Counted from the first letter of the stretch, positions 10,518-18,924 are shown. The stretch is 64,000 bases of DNA from Kitasatospora azatica KCTC 9699 (GCF_000744785.1 NZ_JQMO01000002.1:2294001-2358000), one strand, 5' to 3'. Notes: generated from the sequence alone by a model not told the origin. Numbers and translations are program-made.

Positions 10518-12773
10518 TCACCCGCAGCTGAAGGGCGCGACCTCGGGCCGCCAGAGCTGTCCGTCGCCCGCCTTGTGGGTCGACGGGCTGTAGCCGAGCG
10601 GCTCGAAGTGCAGGTTGGAACCGGCCGGTGCGGTCGAACCGGTCCACAGGTTGATCTTCTGCCAGGCCTGCCCGTCGATCACCGAGACGGTGTCGGGCTT
10701 GCCGCCGCAGGAGTTCGCGGTGATCTGCCGGCGGCCGTGCGCGGGCGAATCGGGCACGCTGGTGTTCCAGACCCCGAGGTTGGCCGGCGCCGTCCACGGG
10801 CCCAGCAGGCTGGGGGCGGTCGCGTAGCCGGTCCCGGTGCCCGAGCAGAAGCCGCAGTTCTTGTCGGCGTAGGTCAGCACCCAGGTGCCGGTGGCGGTGT
10901 CCCGGTAGACGCCGGTGGACTCCACGCTGCTGAGTCCGGCCAGGCCGGTGACGCCGGTGCCGGTGCCGTCGGTGCCCCAGTAGCTCAGCTGCTCGAGCGC
11001 GAGCGAGGTGGTGCCGGCCTGCGGGCAGACCAGCGCGATCGCCCCGTTCTCCGGCGAGGTGGTCAGCCCCGCGTCGCCGTTGGCGCCGTTGCACTGGTGC
11101 AGGTTGGGACGGTGGGTGGTGCCGTAGGGCGCACCGGCCGAAGCGCCGCAGGGGCCCGCCGGGCCGTTGCAGCCCATCGCCACGTAGCCGTTCGGGGCGC
11201 CGAGGTTCAGGTACCCGGGCGCGTTGAACCAGAGGATGAAGACGCCGTCGTTGGCGCCCCAACCGGAGCGCTGGATCATCCGCGGCGAGAAGCACCCGGA
11301 GCCACTGGCGCAGACCGCCTGGTAACTGTTGTTGTTGTTCAGCGGGTCCGCCGCGTTCGGTGAGAACAGCAGCGTCGGGGTGGACCACGGCCCGTTCATG
11401 CTGGTCGCGGTGGAGACGCCGAAGCCGCACCAGGTGGTGGGGTTCTTCAGCCAGGTGTAGCCGCAGTTGTACATCGTGCCGTACAGGTAGTACGTCGAAC
11501 CGAACTTCTGGATCTGACCGTCGTGCAGGTCCACACCGCTGATCGTGACGGGCGCCGGCAGGGTCGTGGTGCTGGGCGTGTCGGTGCAGCCGAACGGTGC
11601 CAGTTCGGGACGCCAGACCTGGGCGTCACCGGCGGTACGGGTGCTGGGAGTGAAGGTGAGCGGCTCGAAGCGCAGGCCGGCACCCTTCTCGTTCATCGCG
11701 CCGGTCCACAAGTCGACCTTCTCCCAGGCCTGGCCGTCGATCACCGAGACCGTGTCGACCTGCCCGCCGCAGGAGTTGGCGGAGAACACCCGACGGGCGT
11801 CGGCGGACTGGCCGACGCCGAGGTTGGTCGGCGCAGTCCACGGGCCCATCATGCTGGGCGCCGTCGCGTAGCCCGCCCCGGTGCCCGCGCAGTAGCCGCA
11901 GTTGCGGTCGGCGAAGGTCATCACCCAGGTGCCGGTGGCGGCGTCCCGGTAGGCGCCCATCGCCTCGGCACTGCTCAGGCCGGCCACGTTGGTGACGCCG
12001 ACGCCGGTGCCGTTGGTGCCCCACTTGTCGAGCTGCTCGATGGAGACCGAGGTGGTGCCGACTGCCGGGCAGATCAGGGCGATCGAGCCGTTCTCGGAGC
12101 TGGCGGTCAGCCCCGGGTCGCCGTTGGCGGTGCCGCACTGGTGCAGGACCGGGCGGTACGTGCTGCCGTAGGGCGCACCGGCCGAGGCGCCGCACGGGCC
12201 CGCCGGGCCGTTGCAGCCCATCGTCATGTAGGCGTGCGGGGCCGTGTTCGGGGCCGGCAGGTTCATGTAGGCGGGCGCGTTGAACCAGAGCACGAAGACG
12301 CCGTCGTTGGCCCCCCAGCCCGAGCGCTGCACCATCCGCGGCGAGAAGCAGCCCGAACCGTAGCCGCCACAGATCGCCTGGTACGTGTTGCCCGGGTTGT
12401 ACGGGTCGGCCGCGTCCTTCGAGAAGAGCATGGTCGGCGTGGTCCACGGGCCGTTCATGCTCGGCGCGGTGGAGACGCCGAATCCGCACCAGGGCGTGGG
12501 CGCCTGCAGCCACTGGTAGCCACAGTTGTACATGGTGCCGTACAGGTAGTACGTCGAACCGAACTTCTGGATCTGACCGTCGTGCAGGTCGACGCCGGTG
12601 ACCGTGACCCCGGCCGGCGGGGTCGTGGCGGCGGGGGCGACGACGGCCGGGGCAGTCGGGGTGGCCGGGGTGGCCGCCTGGGCGGCCTGGGCGGCCTGGA
12701 CAGTGCCGAAGAGCGCGGCTATCAGCAGCAGGACGGCTGCGAGCAGGCCGGGACGGCGGGTGGCGCGGGGCAT
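10518..12773 (-). CDS. Secreted protein with two tandem GH43-like five-bladed propeller modules
   Basis: 751 residues with a Sec signal peptide (LLAAVLLLIAALFGTVQAAQA). Two homologous modules of about 345 residues follow, at roughly 55-405 and 408-751. Each begins VDLHDGQIQKFGSTYYLYGTM and contains CGFGVSTA.SMNGPW, CFSPRM.QRSGWGANDGVF, GCNGPAGPCGASAGAPYG, GYATAPS..GPWTAP and a final WRPE.APF.C. Many paired Cys suggest disulfides. The 'D-G-x-I-x-K-x-x-x-x-Y-Y-x-Y-G' opening and the recurrent GPW blades resemble GH43/GH32-type propellers, so a glycan-active or glycan-binding role is likely, but the active site is not proven. ATG 12773 has GGAG about 8 nt upstream. The duplication is recent enough that DNA segments are still identical. 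Confidence 0.8.
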   Translation of the reverse strand: MPRATRRPGLLAAVLLLIAALFGTVQAAQAAQAATPATPTAPAVVAPAATTPPAGVTVTGVDLHDGQIQKFGSTYYLYGTMYNCGYQWLQAPTPWCGFGVSTAPSMNGPWTTPTMLFSKDAADPYNPGNTYQAICGGYGSGCFSPRMVQRSGWGANDGVFVLWFNAPAYMNLPAPNTAPHAYMTMGCNGPAGPCGASAGAPYGSTYRPVLHQCGTANGDPGLTASSENGSIALICPAVGTTSVSIEQLDKWGTNGTGVGVTNVAGLSSAEAMGAYRDAATGTWVMTFADRNCGYCAGTGAGYATAPSMMGPWTAPTNLGVGQSADARRVFSANSCGGQVDTVSVIDGQAWEKVDLWTGAMNEKGAGLRFEPLTFTPSTRTAGDAQVWRPELAPFGCTDTPSTTTLPAPVTISGVDLHDGQIQKFGSTYYLYGTMYNCGYTWLKNPTTWCGFGVSTATSMNGPWSTPTLLFSPNAADPLNNNNSYQAVCASGSGCFSPRMIQRSGWGANDGVFILWFNAPGYLNLGAPNGYVAMGCNGPAGPCGASAGAPYGTTHRPNLHQCNGANGDAGLTTSPENGAIALVCPQAGTTSLALEQLSYWGTDGTGTGVTGLAGLSSVESTGVYRDTATGTWVLTYADKNCGFCSGTGTGYATAPSLLGPWTAPANLGVWNTSVPDSPAHGRRQITANSCGGKPDTVSVIDGQAWQKINLWTGSTAPAGSNLHFEPLGYSPSTHKAGDGQLWRPEVAPFSCG
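11476..12591 (-). repeat. Internal gene duplication, period 1059 nt
   Basis: Identical DNA blocks mark the two halves of the secreted propeller gene. The stretch starting GTGCCGTACAGGTAGTACG is found at 11476 and again at 12535 and is the same for over 50 nt, to about 11531 and 12590. The offset of 1059 nt equals 353 codons, the module length in the protein. Confidence 0.85.
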
Positions 12774-12874
12774 CGATGAGCTCCAGCGTGAGAAATGACG
12801 GATCGTCCGGTAGTGGACGAACCGTCATCGTAGGAAGCCGGCATCACGAGCCGCTCATCGCTCGATAACGGCGA

Positions 12875-13978
12875 TCAGGCCCGCGCGCTGTCCCGGGCCA
12901 GCGCCACCAGGCGGGAGATCGCCCGCAGGTACTTCTTGCGGTAGCCGCCCTTGAGCATCTCCTCGGAGAACACCTGGTCGAACGGGACGCCCGAGGCGGT
13001 GATCGGCAGCTCGCGGTCGTACATCCGGTCGGCCAGCACCACCAGGCGCAGCGCGGTGGACTGGTCCTCCACCGGGCAGACGCCGCGCAGGAAGACGGCG
13101 TGCACGTCGTCGAGCAGCGCGCCGTAGCGGCTGGGGTGGACGGCCGAGAGGTGGGCCAGCAGGTCGGAGAAGTCGTCCAGCGCGGCGCCGGGGGTGCCGG
13201 TGGCGCGCTCGGTGACCTCCTCGTCGGTGCAGGGCGGCGGGGCGTCCGGCAGGCCGCGGTGGCGGTAGTCCTGGCCGTCGATCCTCAGCGGGCGGAAGTG
13301 CGCCGAGAGGCCCTGGATCTCGCGCAGGAAGTCGGTGGCGGCGAACCGGCCCTCGCCGAGCTTCTCCGGCAGCGTGTTCGAGGTGGCGGCCAGCTTCACC
13401 CCTGCCTCCACCAGCCGGGAGAGCAGGGTGGAGACCAGCACGGTGTCGCCGGGGTCGTCCAGCTCGAACTCGTCGATGCAGAGCAGCTTGTGCCCGGACA
13501 GGGTCTGCACGGCCTGCTGGAAGCCCAGCGCACCGACCAGGTTGGTCAGCTCCACGAAGGTGCCGAAAGCCTTCGGCCCGGGCGCCGCGTGCCAGAGCGA
13601 GGCCAGCAGGTGGGTCTTGCCGACGCCGTAGCCGCCGTCCAGGTAGACCCCGGCCGGGCCGCTGGGGGCCGCGGGGGCCCGGCGGAACCAGCCGCGCTTG
13701 GGGGCCTCGGCGGCATTCAGCCCGGCCGCGAACTCCTCCAGGACGGTGACGGCCTCGTACTGGCTGGGCTGGGTCGGGTCCGGCAGGTAGGAACCGAAGC
13801 TCACCCCGGCGAAGCGCGGCGGCGGCACCATCTCGGCGACCAGCCGCTCGGCCGGGACCACCGGGCGGCGCTCGGCGAGGGCCACCGGCGCGGTCGTCGT
13901 GGCGGTGGCTATGGCATCAGGGTGGGAGGCTCCGGGCACGGTAGTAAAGGGTACGCGTCGTGGAACACTGCCAGTCAT
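12875..13978 (-). CDS. zapE: AFG1/ZapE-family ATPase (cell division-associated)
   Basis: About 367 residues from the ATG at 13978. Walker A GGYGVGKT is at 115-122, Walker B LLCIDEFELDD about 60 residues later and a SATSNT-like sensor I (AATSNTLPEKLGEGRF) follows, all typical of AFG1/ZapE P-loop ATPases. In E. coli ZapE binds the FtsZ ring; in actinobacteria the role is less studied. The start is uncertain: the ATG at 13978 overlaps, on the opposite strand, the ATG of the reductase gene, while GTG 13939 would give a shorter protein. I kept 13978 because GGAGAG lies upstream. Confidence 0.82.
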   Translation of the reverse strand: MTGSVPRRVPFTTVPGASHPDAIATATTTAPVALAERRPVVPAERLVAEMVPPPRFAGVSFGSYLPDPTQPSQYEAVTVLEEFAAGLNAAEAPKRGWFRRAPAAPSGPAGVYLDGGYGVGKTHLLASLWHAAPGPKAFGTFVELTNLVGALGFQQAVQTLSGHKLLCIDEFELDDPGDTVLVSTLLSRLVEAGVKLAATSNTLPEKLGEGRFAATDFLREIQGLSAHFRPLRIDGQDYRHRGLPDAPPPCTDEEVTERATGTPGAALDDFSDLLAHLSAVHPSRYGALLDDVHAVFLRGVCPVEDQSTALRLVVLADRMYDRELPITASGVPFDQVFSEEMLKGGYRKKYLRAISRLVALARDSARA

Positions 13979-14747
13979 GCGCCAGCTGATCTCTCCGTCA
14001 CATCGCGATCTCTCCTCACTGGAGGCGCTCGCCGAGACGTATGCGTACCCCGAGCAGGTGAACCTGGGCCGCCCCTGGCTGCGGGCGAACATGGTCTCCT
14101 CGCTGGACGGGGCGGCCAAGCTCGCCGGTCTCTCCGAGGGCCTGTCGGGCGATGCCGACAAACGGATCTTCGGGGTGCTGCGGGCGCTCAGTGACGTGGT
14201 GCTGGTCGGCGCCGAGACGGTAAGGGCCGAGGGCTACCGGCCGGCCCGGGCGCGGGAGGCGTTCGCGGCGGCGCGGGAGGCGGCCGGTCAGGCGCCGGCG
14301 CCCGCGATCGCGGTGGTCAGCCGCAGCCTGACGCTGGACCTGACCGCCCCGCTGTTCACCGAGCCGCTGGTGCGGACCGTGGTGATCACCACCGAGGACG
14401 CCCCGGCCGCCGCCCGGGCCGCCGTCGCCGAGGTCGCCGACCTGGTCGCGGTCGGCCGCGGCTCGGTCGACCTGCCGGCCGCCCAGGCCGCGCTCACCGC
14501 CCGGGGCTGGACCCGCCAGCTCACCGAGGGCGGCCCGCGGCTGCTGGCCCAGCTCGCCGCGGCCGGGCTGCTGGACGAGCTCTGCCTCTCGCTGGCCCCG
14601 CTCGTCACCGCCGGCGACGCACCACGGATCATGCACGGTGCCGAAATGGCTGACGCGCAGCGGATGCGACTGGTCTCATTGATCGAGCAGAAAGGTTTCC
14701 TCTTCACTCGCTACTGCCGTACCCCCGTCAGCAGTCCGGCCTTTTGA
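13977..14747 (+). CDS. RibD C-terminal/dihydrofolate reductase-like pyrimidine reductase
   Basis: 256 residues. The fold motifs of the RibD_C family are present: VNLGRPWLRANMVSSLDGAA near the N-terminus, the FGVLRALSDVVLVGAETVR helix-strand, and the NADPH-loop region LTEGGPRLLAQL toward the C-terminus. Such stand-alone reductases reduce pyrimidine or pterin-like rings; a true riboflavin role is not shown, because no other rib genes are near. It is divergently transcribed from zapE with start codons sharing CATG at 13976-13979. No strong ribosome binding site is visible; leaderless or weakly initiated translation is possible. Confidence 0.83.
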   Translation: MRQLISPSHRDLSSLEALAETYAYPEQVNLGRPWLRANMVSSLDGAAKLAGLSEGLSGDADKRIFGVLRALSDVVLVGAETVRAEGYRPARAREAFAAAREAAGQAPAPAIAVVSRSLTLDLTAPLFTEPLVRTVVITTEDAPAAARAAVAEVADLVAVGRGSVDLPAAQAALTARGWTRQLTEGGPRLLAQLAAAGLLDELCLSLAPLVTAGDAPRIMHGAEMADAQRMRLVSLIEQKGFLFTRYCRTPVSSPAF

Positions 14748-14857
14748 TCACTCCCACGTGGCCCGTGCGCCGTGTGTGCCGCGTGAGGAAAGCTTCCTCC
14801 GGGCACTATGGGAGGGGACACCGGACCCCGGGGGCCTGCAACACGGAAGGGACTCTT

Positions 14858-15316
14858 GTGTTCAAGACCGTATTGATGATCGAAAAGGCGCTCTCCGACG
14901 CCGACGTGGAGCTGGTCACCACGCTCCACGGCGAGGAGAAGGTCTCGTTCGTCGTCCTGATGCAACCCCGTGGCAAGACGGACGAACTGCTGCGCGCCCT
15001 TGACGACGTGGCCCTCGGTCATCTCGACAAGGCGGTGCACGAGCGCGAGGAGCCGGGCGGCCCGAGCGTGGCGGGGGAATCGCTCGAGCACAGCCTGCGC
15101 CACCTGCGCCAGGCCGGCGCCGAGGCGGTCGGCAAGGTGGTCGAGGACCACCCGCTGGACAGCCTGCGGGCCGTGGTCGAGGAGACCGGGGCGGACGAGG
15201 TGCTGGTGCTCACCGCCCCGCACTTCGTGGAGGAGTTCTTCCACCGCGACTGGGCCTCCCAGGCCCGGCACAAGGTGGGCGTCCCAGTGCTGAAGCTGTT
15301 CGCCAGCGAAGCCTGA
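14858..15316 (+). CDS. Conserved actinobacterial protein, UspA-like; often mislabelled indole-3-glycerol phosphate synthase
   Basis: 152 residues from the GTG at 14858, which has GGAAGGGA 5 nt upstream. The sequence is a small alpha/beta protein with VEDHPLDSLRAVVEETGADEVLVLTAPHFVEEFF in its second half. That is the 'asp/his-pair, then beta strand ending in an Ala-Pro' pattern seen in universal-stress-like Rossmann proteins. From memory, streptomycete orthologues sometimes carry the name indole-3-glycerol phosphate synthase, but the protein lacks the length (about 260 residues) and TIM-barrel motifs of TrpC. I would not use that name. It precedes murC in the same direction, with two hairpins between them. 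Confidence 0.75.
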   Translation: MFKTVLMIEKALSDADVELVTTLHGEEKVSFVVLMQPRGKTDELLRALDDVALGHLDKAVHEREEPGGPSVAGESLEHSLRHLRQAGAEAVGKVVEDHPLDSLRAVVEETGADEVLVLTAPHFVEEFFHRDWASQARHKVGVPVLKLFASEA

Positions 15317-15349
15317 GGCGGTCGGCGAGAACCGCCGGTTGGTGCAGAA

Positions 15350-15379
15350 TCGTCCTTGCGGGCAGGCCCGCGAGGACGA
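15350..15379 (+). terminator. Hairpin between the UspA-like gene and murC
   Basis: TCGTCCT-T-GCGGGC pairs with GCCCGC-G-AGGACGA: 13 pairs plus one T.G wobble, with a 2-nt loop. A second, smaller hairpin (GGCGGT/ACCGCC) precedes it. Together they probably end the upstream transcript; attenuation ahead of murC is an alternative. Confidence 0.6.
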
Positions 15380-15380
15380 T

Positions 15381-15404
15381 TCGCCACTCACTTCGCCACT
15401 CACT
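15381..15404 (+). repeat. 12-nt perfect tandem repeat just upstream of murC
   Basis: TCGCCACTCACT occurs twice in a row, 15381-15392 and 15393-15404, ending 5 nt before the GGAG that serves murC translation. Confidence 0.9.
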
Positions 15405-15417
15405 ACGGAGCACTCCC

Positions 15418-16806
15418 TTGAACGACGCCGCCCACGACCTGCACGCCCCGCACTTCATCGGCATCGGCGGGGCCGGCATGTCCGGTCTGGCGAAGATCCT
15501 GACGGTGCGCGGCGCCAAGGTCTCCGGGAGCGACTCCAAGGAGTCCGAGACCGTGCTGGCGCTGCGCGCGCTCGGCGCCGCCGTAGGGGTCGGCCACGCC
15601 GCCGAGAACGTGCCGGAGGGCGCCAGCTGCATCGTGGTCTCCAGCGCGATCCGGGCCGACAACCCCGAGCTGGCCGCGGCCCGCGAGCGCGGCATCCCGG
15701 TGGTGCACCGCTCCGACGCGCTGGCCGCGCTGATGGGCGGGCGCCGGGCCCTGGCGGTGGCCGGCACCCACGGCAAGACCACCACCACCAGCATGCTCGC
15801 GGTCTCGCTGGCCACCCTCGGCCTGGACCCGTCCTACGCGATCGGCGGCGATCTGGACGCCCCCGGCTCCAACGCCCACCACGGCGCCGGCGAGATCTTC
15901 GTGGCCGAGGCGGACGAGAGCGACCGCAGCTTCCACAAGTACGCCCCCGAGGTGGCCATCATCCTCAACGTGGAGCTCGACCACCACGCCAACTACGCCT
16001 CGATGGACGAGATCCACGACTCCTTCGGGGCCTTCGTGCGGCGGATCCAGCCCGGCGGCACGCTGGTGATCTCCGCCGACCACCCCGGCGCCCGCGAGCT
16101 GACCGCCCGGGTGCTCGGCCTGGACGGCCTGAGCATCGTCACCGTCGGCGCCGCCGAGGACGCCACCGTGCGGGTGCTGTCGGTCGTCCCGCGCGGGATG
16201 ACCAGCGAGGTCACCGTGGAGCTGGAGGGCGCCGAGCTGAGCTTCACCGTCTCGGTGCCGGGCCGGCACTACGCGCACAACGCGGTGGCCGCGCTGGCCG
16301 CCGGGATCGCGCTCGGCGTGCCCGCCGAGGAGCTGGCCGAGGCGCTCGGCTCGTACACCGGCGTGCGCCGGCGGCTGCAGCTCAAGGGCGAGGCCGCGGG
16401 CGTCCAGGTGATCGACTCCTACGCGCACCACCCCACCGAGATGACCGCCGACCTGGAGGCGATCCGGGAGGCCGCCGAGGGCCGGCTGCTGGTGGTCTTC
16501 CAGCCGCACCTGTTCAGCCGCACCCAGCAGCTGGCCGAGGAGATGGGCCAGGCACTGGCGCTGGCCGACGCCTCGGTGGTGCTGGACATCTACCCGGCCC
16601 GCGAGGACCCGATCCCCGGCGTCACCAGCGATCTGATCATCGAGGCCGCCCACCGCGCCGACGCCGACGTGACCGCCGAGCACGATTTCGCCGCCGCCCC
16701 CGCGCTGCTGGCCGGAATGGCCAAGCCGGGCGATCTGGTTCTCACCATGGGAGCCGGGGACGTCACCAACCTCGGCCCGGCGATCCTGGAGGAGCTGGCC
16801 CGATGA
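15418..16806 (+). CDS. murC: UDP-N-acetylmuramate--L-alanine ligase MurC
   Basis: 462 residues. MurC adds L-Ala to UDP-MurNAc, the first amino-acid step of peptidoglycan stem-peptide synthesis, in the cytoplasm. The dinucleotide-like GIGGAGMSG is at 15-23, the ATP loop GTHGKTTTTSML starts at 116, the catalytic EADESD region follows, and NVELDHHANY and the C-terminal DSYAHHPTEM motif are intact. The start is the TTG at 15418, with CGGAG 8 nt upstream; no ATG fits. The gene is outside the division/cell-wall cluster. It overlaps msrB by 4 nt (ATGA). Confidence 0.96.
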   Translation: MNDAAHDLHAPHFIGIGGAGMSGLAKILTVRGAKVSGSDSKESETVLALRALGAAVGVGHAAENVPEGASCIVVSSAIRADNPELAAARERGIPVVHRSDALAALMGGRRALAVAGTHGKTTTTSMLAVSLATLGLDPSYAIGGDLDAPGSNAHHGAGEIFVAEADESDRSFHKYAPEVAIILNVELDHHANYASMDEIHDSFGAFVRRIQPGGTLVISADHPGARELTARVLGLDGLSIVTVGAAEDATVRVLSVVPRGMTSEVTVELEGAELSFTVSVPGRHYAHNAVAALAAGIALGVPAEELAEALGSYTGVRRRLQLKGEAAGVQVIDSYAHHPTEMTADLEAIREAAEGRLLVVFQPHLFSRTQQLAEEMGQALALADASVVLDIYPAREDPIPGVTSDLIIEAAHRADADVTAEHDFAAAPALLAGMAKPGDLVLTMGAGDVTNLGPAILEELAR

Positions 16807-17213
16807 CCTACGAGATCAACAAGACCGAGGCCGAGTGGCGCGAGCAGCTCAGCCCGCAGGAGTACCACGTGCTGCGCGAGGCCGGCACCGAGCGGCCGTT
16901 CGTCGGCGAGTACACCGACACCAAGACGGTCGGCGTGTACGGCTGCCGCGCCTGCGGGGCCGAACTGTTCAGCTCCGAGACCAAGTTCGACAGCCACTGC
17001 GGCTGGCCGTCCTACTACGCGCCGCTGGCCGAGGACCGGGTCGAGTACATCGAGGACAGCTCGATGGGCATGCGCCGGGTCGAGGTCCGGTGTGCGCGCT
17101 GCGGCGGCCACCTGGGCCACGTGTTCGAGGGTGAGGGCTACGGCACCCCGACCGACCAGCGGTACTGCATCAACAGCATCTCGCTGACGCTGCGGCCGGC
17201 CGAGAGCGACTGA
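16803..17213 (+). CDS. msrB: Peptide-methionine (R)-S-oxide reductase MsrB
   Basis: 136 residues. MsrB reduces the R-epimer of methionine sulfoxide in proteins. The zinc site C48-x-x-C51 / C97-x-x-C100 and the catalytic Cys122 in RYCINS are present, as is the HCGWPS motif at 65-70 (HCGWPSY). The ATG at 16803 overlaps the murC stop (ATGA), so the two genes are translationally coupled. A strong terminator follows. Confidence 0.95.
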   Translation: MTYEINKTEAEWREQLSPQEYHVLREAGTERPFVGEYTDTKTVGVYGCRACGAELFSSETKFDSHCGWPSYYAPLAEDRVEYIEDSSMGMRRVEVRCARCGGHLGHVFEGEGYGTPTDQRYCINSISLTLRPAESD

Positions 17214-17225
17214 ACGAGGGCGACC

Positions 17226-17266
17226 GGACGGGAGCGGGGCGAGGCGATCTCGTCCCGCTCCCGTCC
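17226..17266 (+). terminator. Terminator of the murC-msrB operon
   Basis: Perfect 13-bp stem GGACGGGAGCGGG / CCCGCTCCCGTCC. The loop itself can form CGAG/CTCG, extending the helix. It starts 13 nt after the msrB stop. Confidence 0.8.
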
Positions 17267-17296
17267 AGTGCCCCGCAGGTCGGCCGCGCCGACCGT

Positions 17297-17325
17297 GGAA
17301 CCTATTTTCGGCCCGGGTGCGACCG
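17297..17325 (+). promoter_or_regulatory. Possible ECF-type promoter for the sigma/anti-sigma operon
   Basis: GGAACC at 17297-17302 matches the -35 box favoured by ECF sigma factors, about 120 nt before the membrane-protein gene. The -10 is unclear, so this is only a candidate for autoregulation. Confidence 0.25.
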
Positions 17326-17420
17326 ACCCGGTGGTCCGAACCGTCCTGGTGTGCAGAGCCCCGCGCAGGAGCGGGTCCGCATGGCCGGCGTGCGGTTGAC
17401 CACCAGAGGAAGCAACCGAA

Positions 17421-18350
17421 ATGAACGAGGAAGTCGAGTTCCACTCCGACGAGTTCCACAGCACGCTGGCCACCGAGCTGGCTGCGCTCGGCGCGCCGCC
17501 GCTGGGTGACCTGGTGGGCCAGGCCACCCGGCGCGGGCGTCGGCAGCGGCGGTGGCGGACCGGGGCGGCGCTCGCCGGTTCGGTGGCCGCCGTCGGCGTC
17601 ACGGCCGCACTGCTGGTCGGGACACTGGGTGCCGCGGGAGGCAACGGCAAGCAGCCGAACGAGCTGGCCGCGGCAGCGGGTCCGTCCGCCGCCGCGTCAC
17701 CGGGCACCGCCGGCAGCGCGGCGGCCTCCACCACCCCCGGCCCCGCCGGGTCGGCGAGTGCCTCCGCCGCCGGGTCGGCTGCTCCGTCGGCCACCCCGTC
17801 GGCCGACCCCGGTCCGCTGGTCGAGGCCAGCCCGGCCGGTCTGCTGGCCGCTGTGCTGAACTCCCTGCCGGACGGGGTGACCACCGACCACTACGCCGCC
17901 AACCCGAAGCGGACCCTCCCCGACGGCTCGGTCCTGACGCCGGCCGTCCGCACCTTCGTGAACACCCCGAGCGGCACCGGCCAGATCATCGTCACGGCGT
18001 ACAAGGACGACCCCGACAACCCGCTGAACTGCAAGCCGAGCCCGAAGGGCTCACCGTTCGTCGACACCTGCCTCCAGGACGCCAAGGGCAACCTGGTCCA
18101 GGTGGAGACCAACTCCACCAACTGCATCCAGGCGACCGCGATCACGGTCCGCCGGGCCGACGGCGTCGACGTCAGGATCGACATCGGCAGCTGCCTGGCC
18201 TCGGACAGCGGGAAGAACCCGCCCGCCGTCCCGGCCCTGACGCAGGACCAGGCCGTGGCCCTGGCCGACAACCCGGCGATCGGCCTCACCATGCCGAAGG
18301 CCTTCGTCGAGGGTGCCGACGCGAAGTACCCGAATCTGCCCACCATGTGA
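17421..18350 (+). CDS. Membrane-anchored protein, candidate anti-sigma factor for the adjacent SigE-family sigma
   Basis: 309 residues. A 45-residue cytoplasmic N-terminus ends in a basic run (RRGRRQRRWRTG). One transmembrane segment (about 48-70) and a long Ala/Ser/Pro-rich linker (75-140) follow, then an extracellular domain with several Cys (CKPSP, DTCLQD, TNCIQ, GSCLA). The layout fits a single-pass anti-sigma factor, but no zinc-binding HxxxCxxC motif is present, so the assignment rests on topology and on the sigma gene 71 nt downstream. In most such pairs the sigma gene comes first; here it is second. ATG 17421 has AGAGGAAG upstream. Confidence 0.6.
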   Translation: MNEEVEFHSDEFHSTLATELAALGAPPLGDLVGQATRRGRRQRRWRTGAALAGSVAAVGVTAALLVGTLGAAGGNGKQPNELAAAAGPSAAASPGTAGSAAASTTPGPAGSASASAAGSAAPSATPSADPGPLVEASPAGLLAAVLNSLPDGVTTDHYAANPKRTLPDGSVLTPAVRTFVNTPSGTGQIIVTAYKDDPDNPLNCKPSPKGSPFVDTCLQDAKGNLVQVETNSTNCIQATAITVRRADGVDVRIDIGSCLASDSGKNPPAVPALTQDQAVALADNPAIGLTMPKAFVEGADAKYPNLPTM

Positions 18351-18421
18351 CGCACCGTCACCGCCGCGGCCCCGGGACGGGGCCGCGGCATCCCCTTCAA
18401 CCCCACCGAAACCGGGAGCCG

Positions 18422-18922
18422 ATGGTGCGCAACGAAGCCGATTTCACCGCTTTCGCCGAGGCGAACGCCACCCGCCTGCGACAGATCGCCTACCTGATGT
18501 GCCGGGACTGGCACCTGTCCCAGGACCTGACCCAGAGCACGCTCACCAAGATGTACCTCGCCTGGAAGCGGCTCTCCCGCCAGGGCGGCGACCCGTTCGC
18601 CTACGCCCGCAAGGTGCTGCTCAACACGCTGCTCGACCACAAGCGGCTGCGCAGCACCGGTGAGCTGGCGGTGGACCAGCTTCCGGACCGCCCGCAGCAC
18701 AGCGACCCGACGGCCGAGCGGCTGACCCTGCTGAACGCCCTGGCGCTGCTCCCCCACCGGGACCGGGCGATCGTCCTGCTGCGCTACTGGGAGGACCAGA
18801 GCGTGGAGCAGACCGCCGAGACGCTGGGGGTGAGCACCTCGGTGGTGAAGTCGCAGAGCAGCCGGGCGCTGGCGCTGCTCCGTACCCAACTCGGCGAGCA
18901 CCGCGAACTGCTCTTCAGCTGA
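18422..18922 (+). CDS. SigE-family ECF RNA polymerase sigma factor
   Basis: 166 residues. Region 2 is represented by FTAFAEANATRLRQIAYLMCRDWHLSQDLTQSTLTKMYLAW, and region 4 by LPHRDRAIVLLRYWEDQSVEQTAETLGVSTSVVKSQSSRAL. Both match the actinobacterial 'SigE family' type of small sigma factor. There is no region 3. The ATG at 18422 lies 5 nt after CGGGAG. It is co-directional with the upstream membrane protein and probably forms a regulatory pair with it. The sequence after its stop contains three 13-nt repeats, each with a stop codon. Confidence 0.9.
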   Translation: MVRNEADFTAFAEANATRLRQIAYLMCRDWHLSQDLTQSTLTKMYLAWKRLSRQGGDPFAYARKVLLNTLLDHKRLRSTGELAVDQLPDRPQHSDPTAERLTLLNALALLPHRDRAIVLLRYWEDQSVEQTAETLGVSTSVVKSQSSRALALLRTQLGEHRELLFS

Positions 18923-18924
18923 GC

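Noticed and set aside
14858-15316. Indole-3-glycerol phosphate synthase (TrpC)
   Set aside because: Too short and without TIM-barrel catalytic motifs; the name seems to be a carried-over database label.
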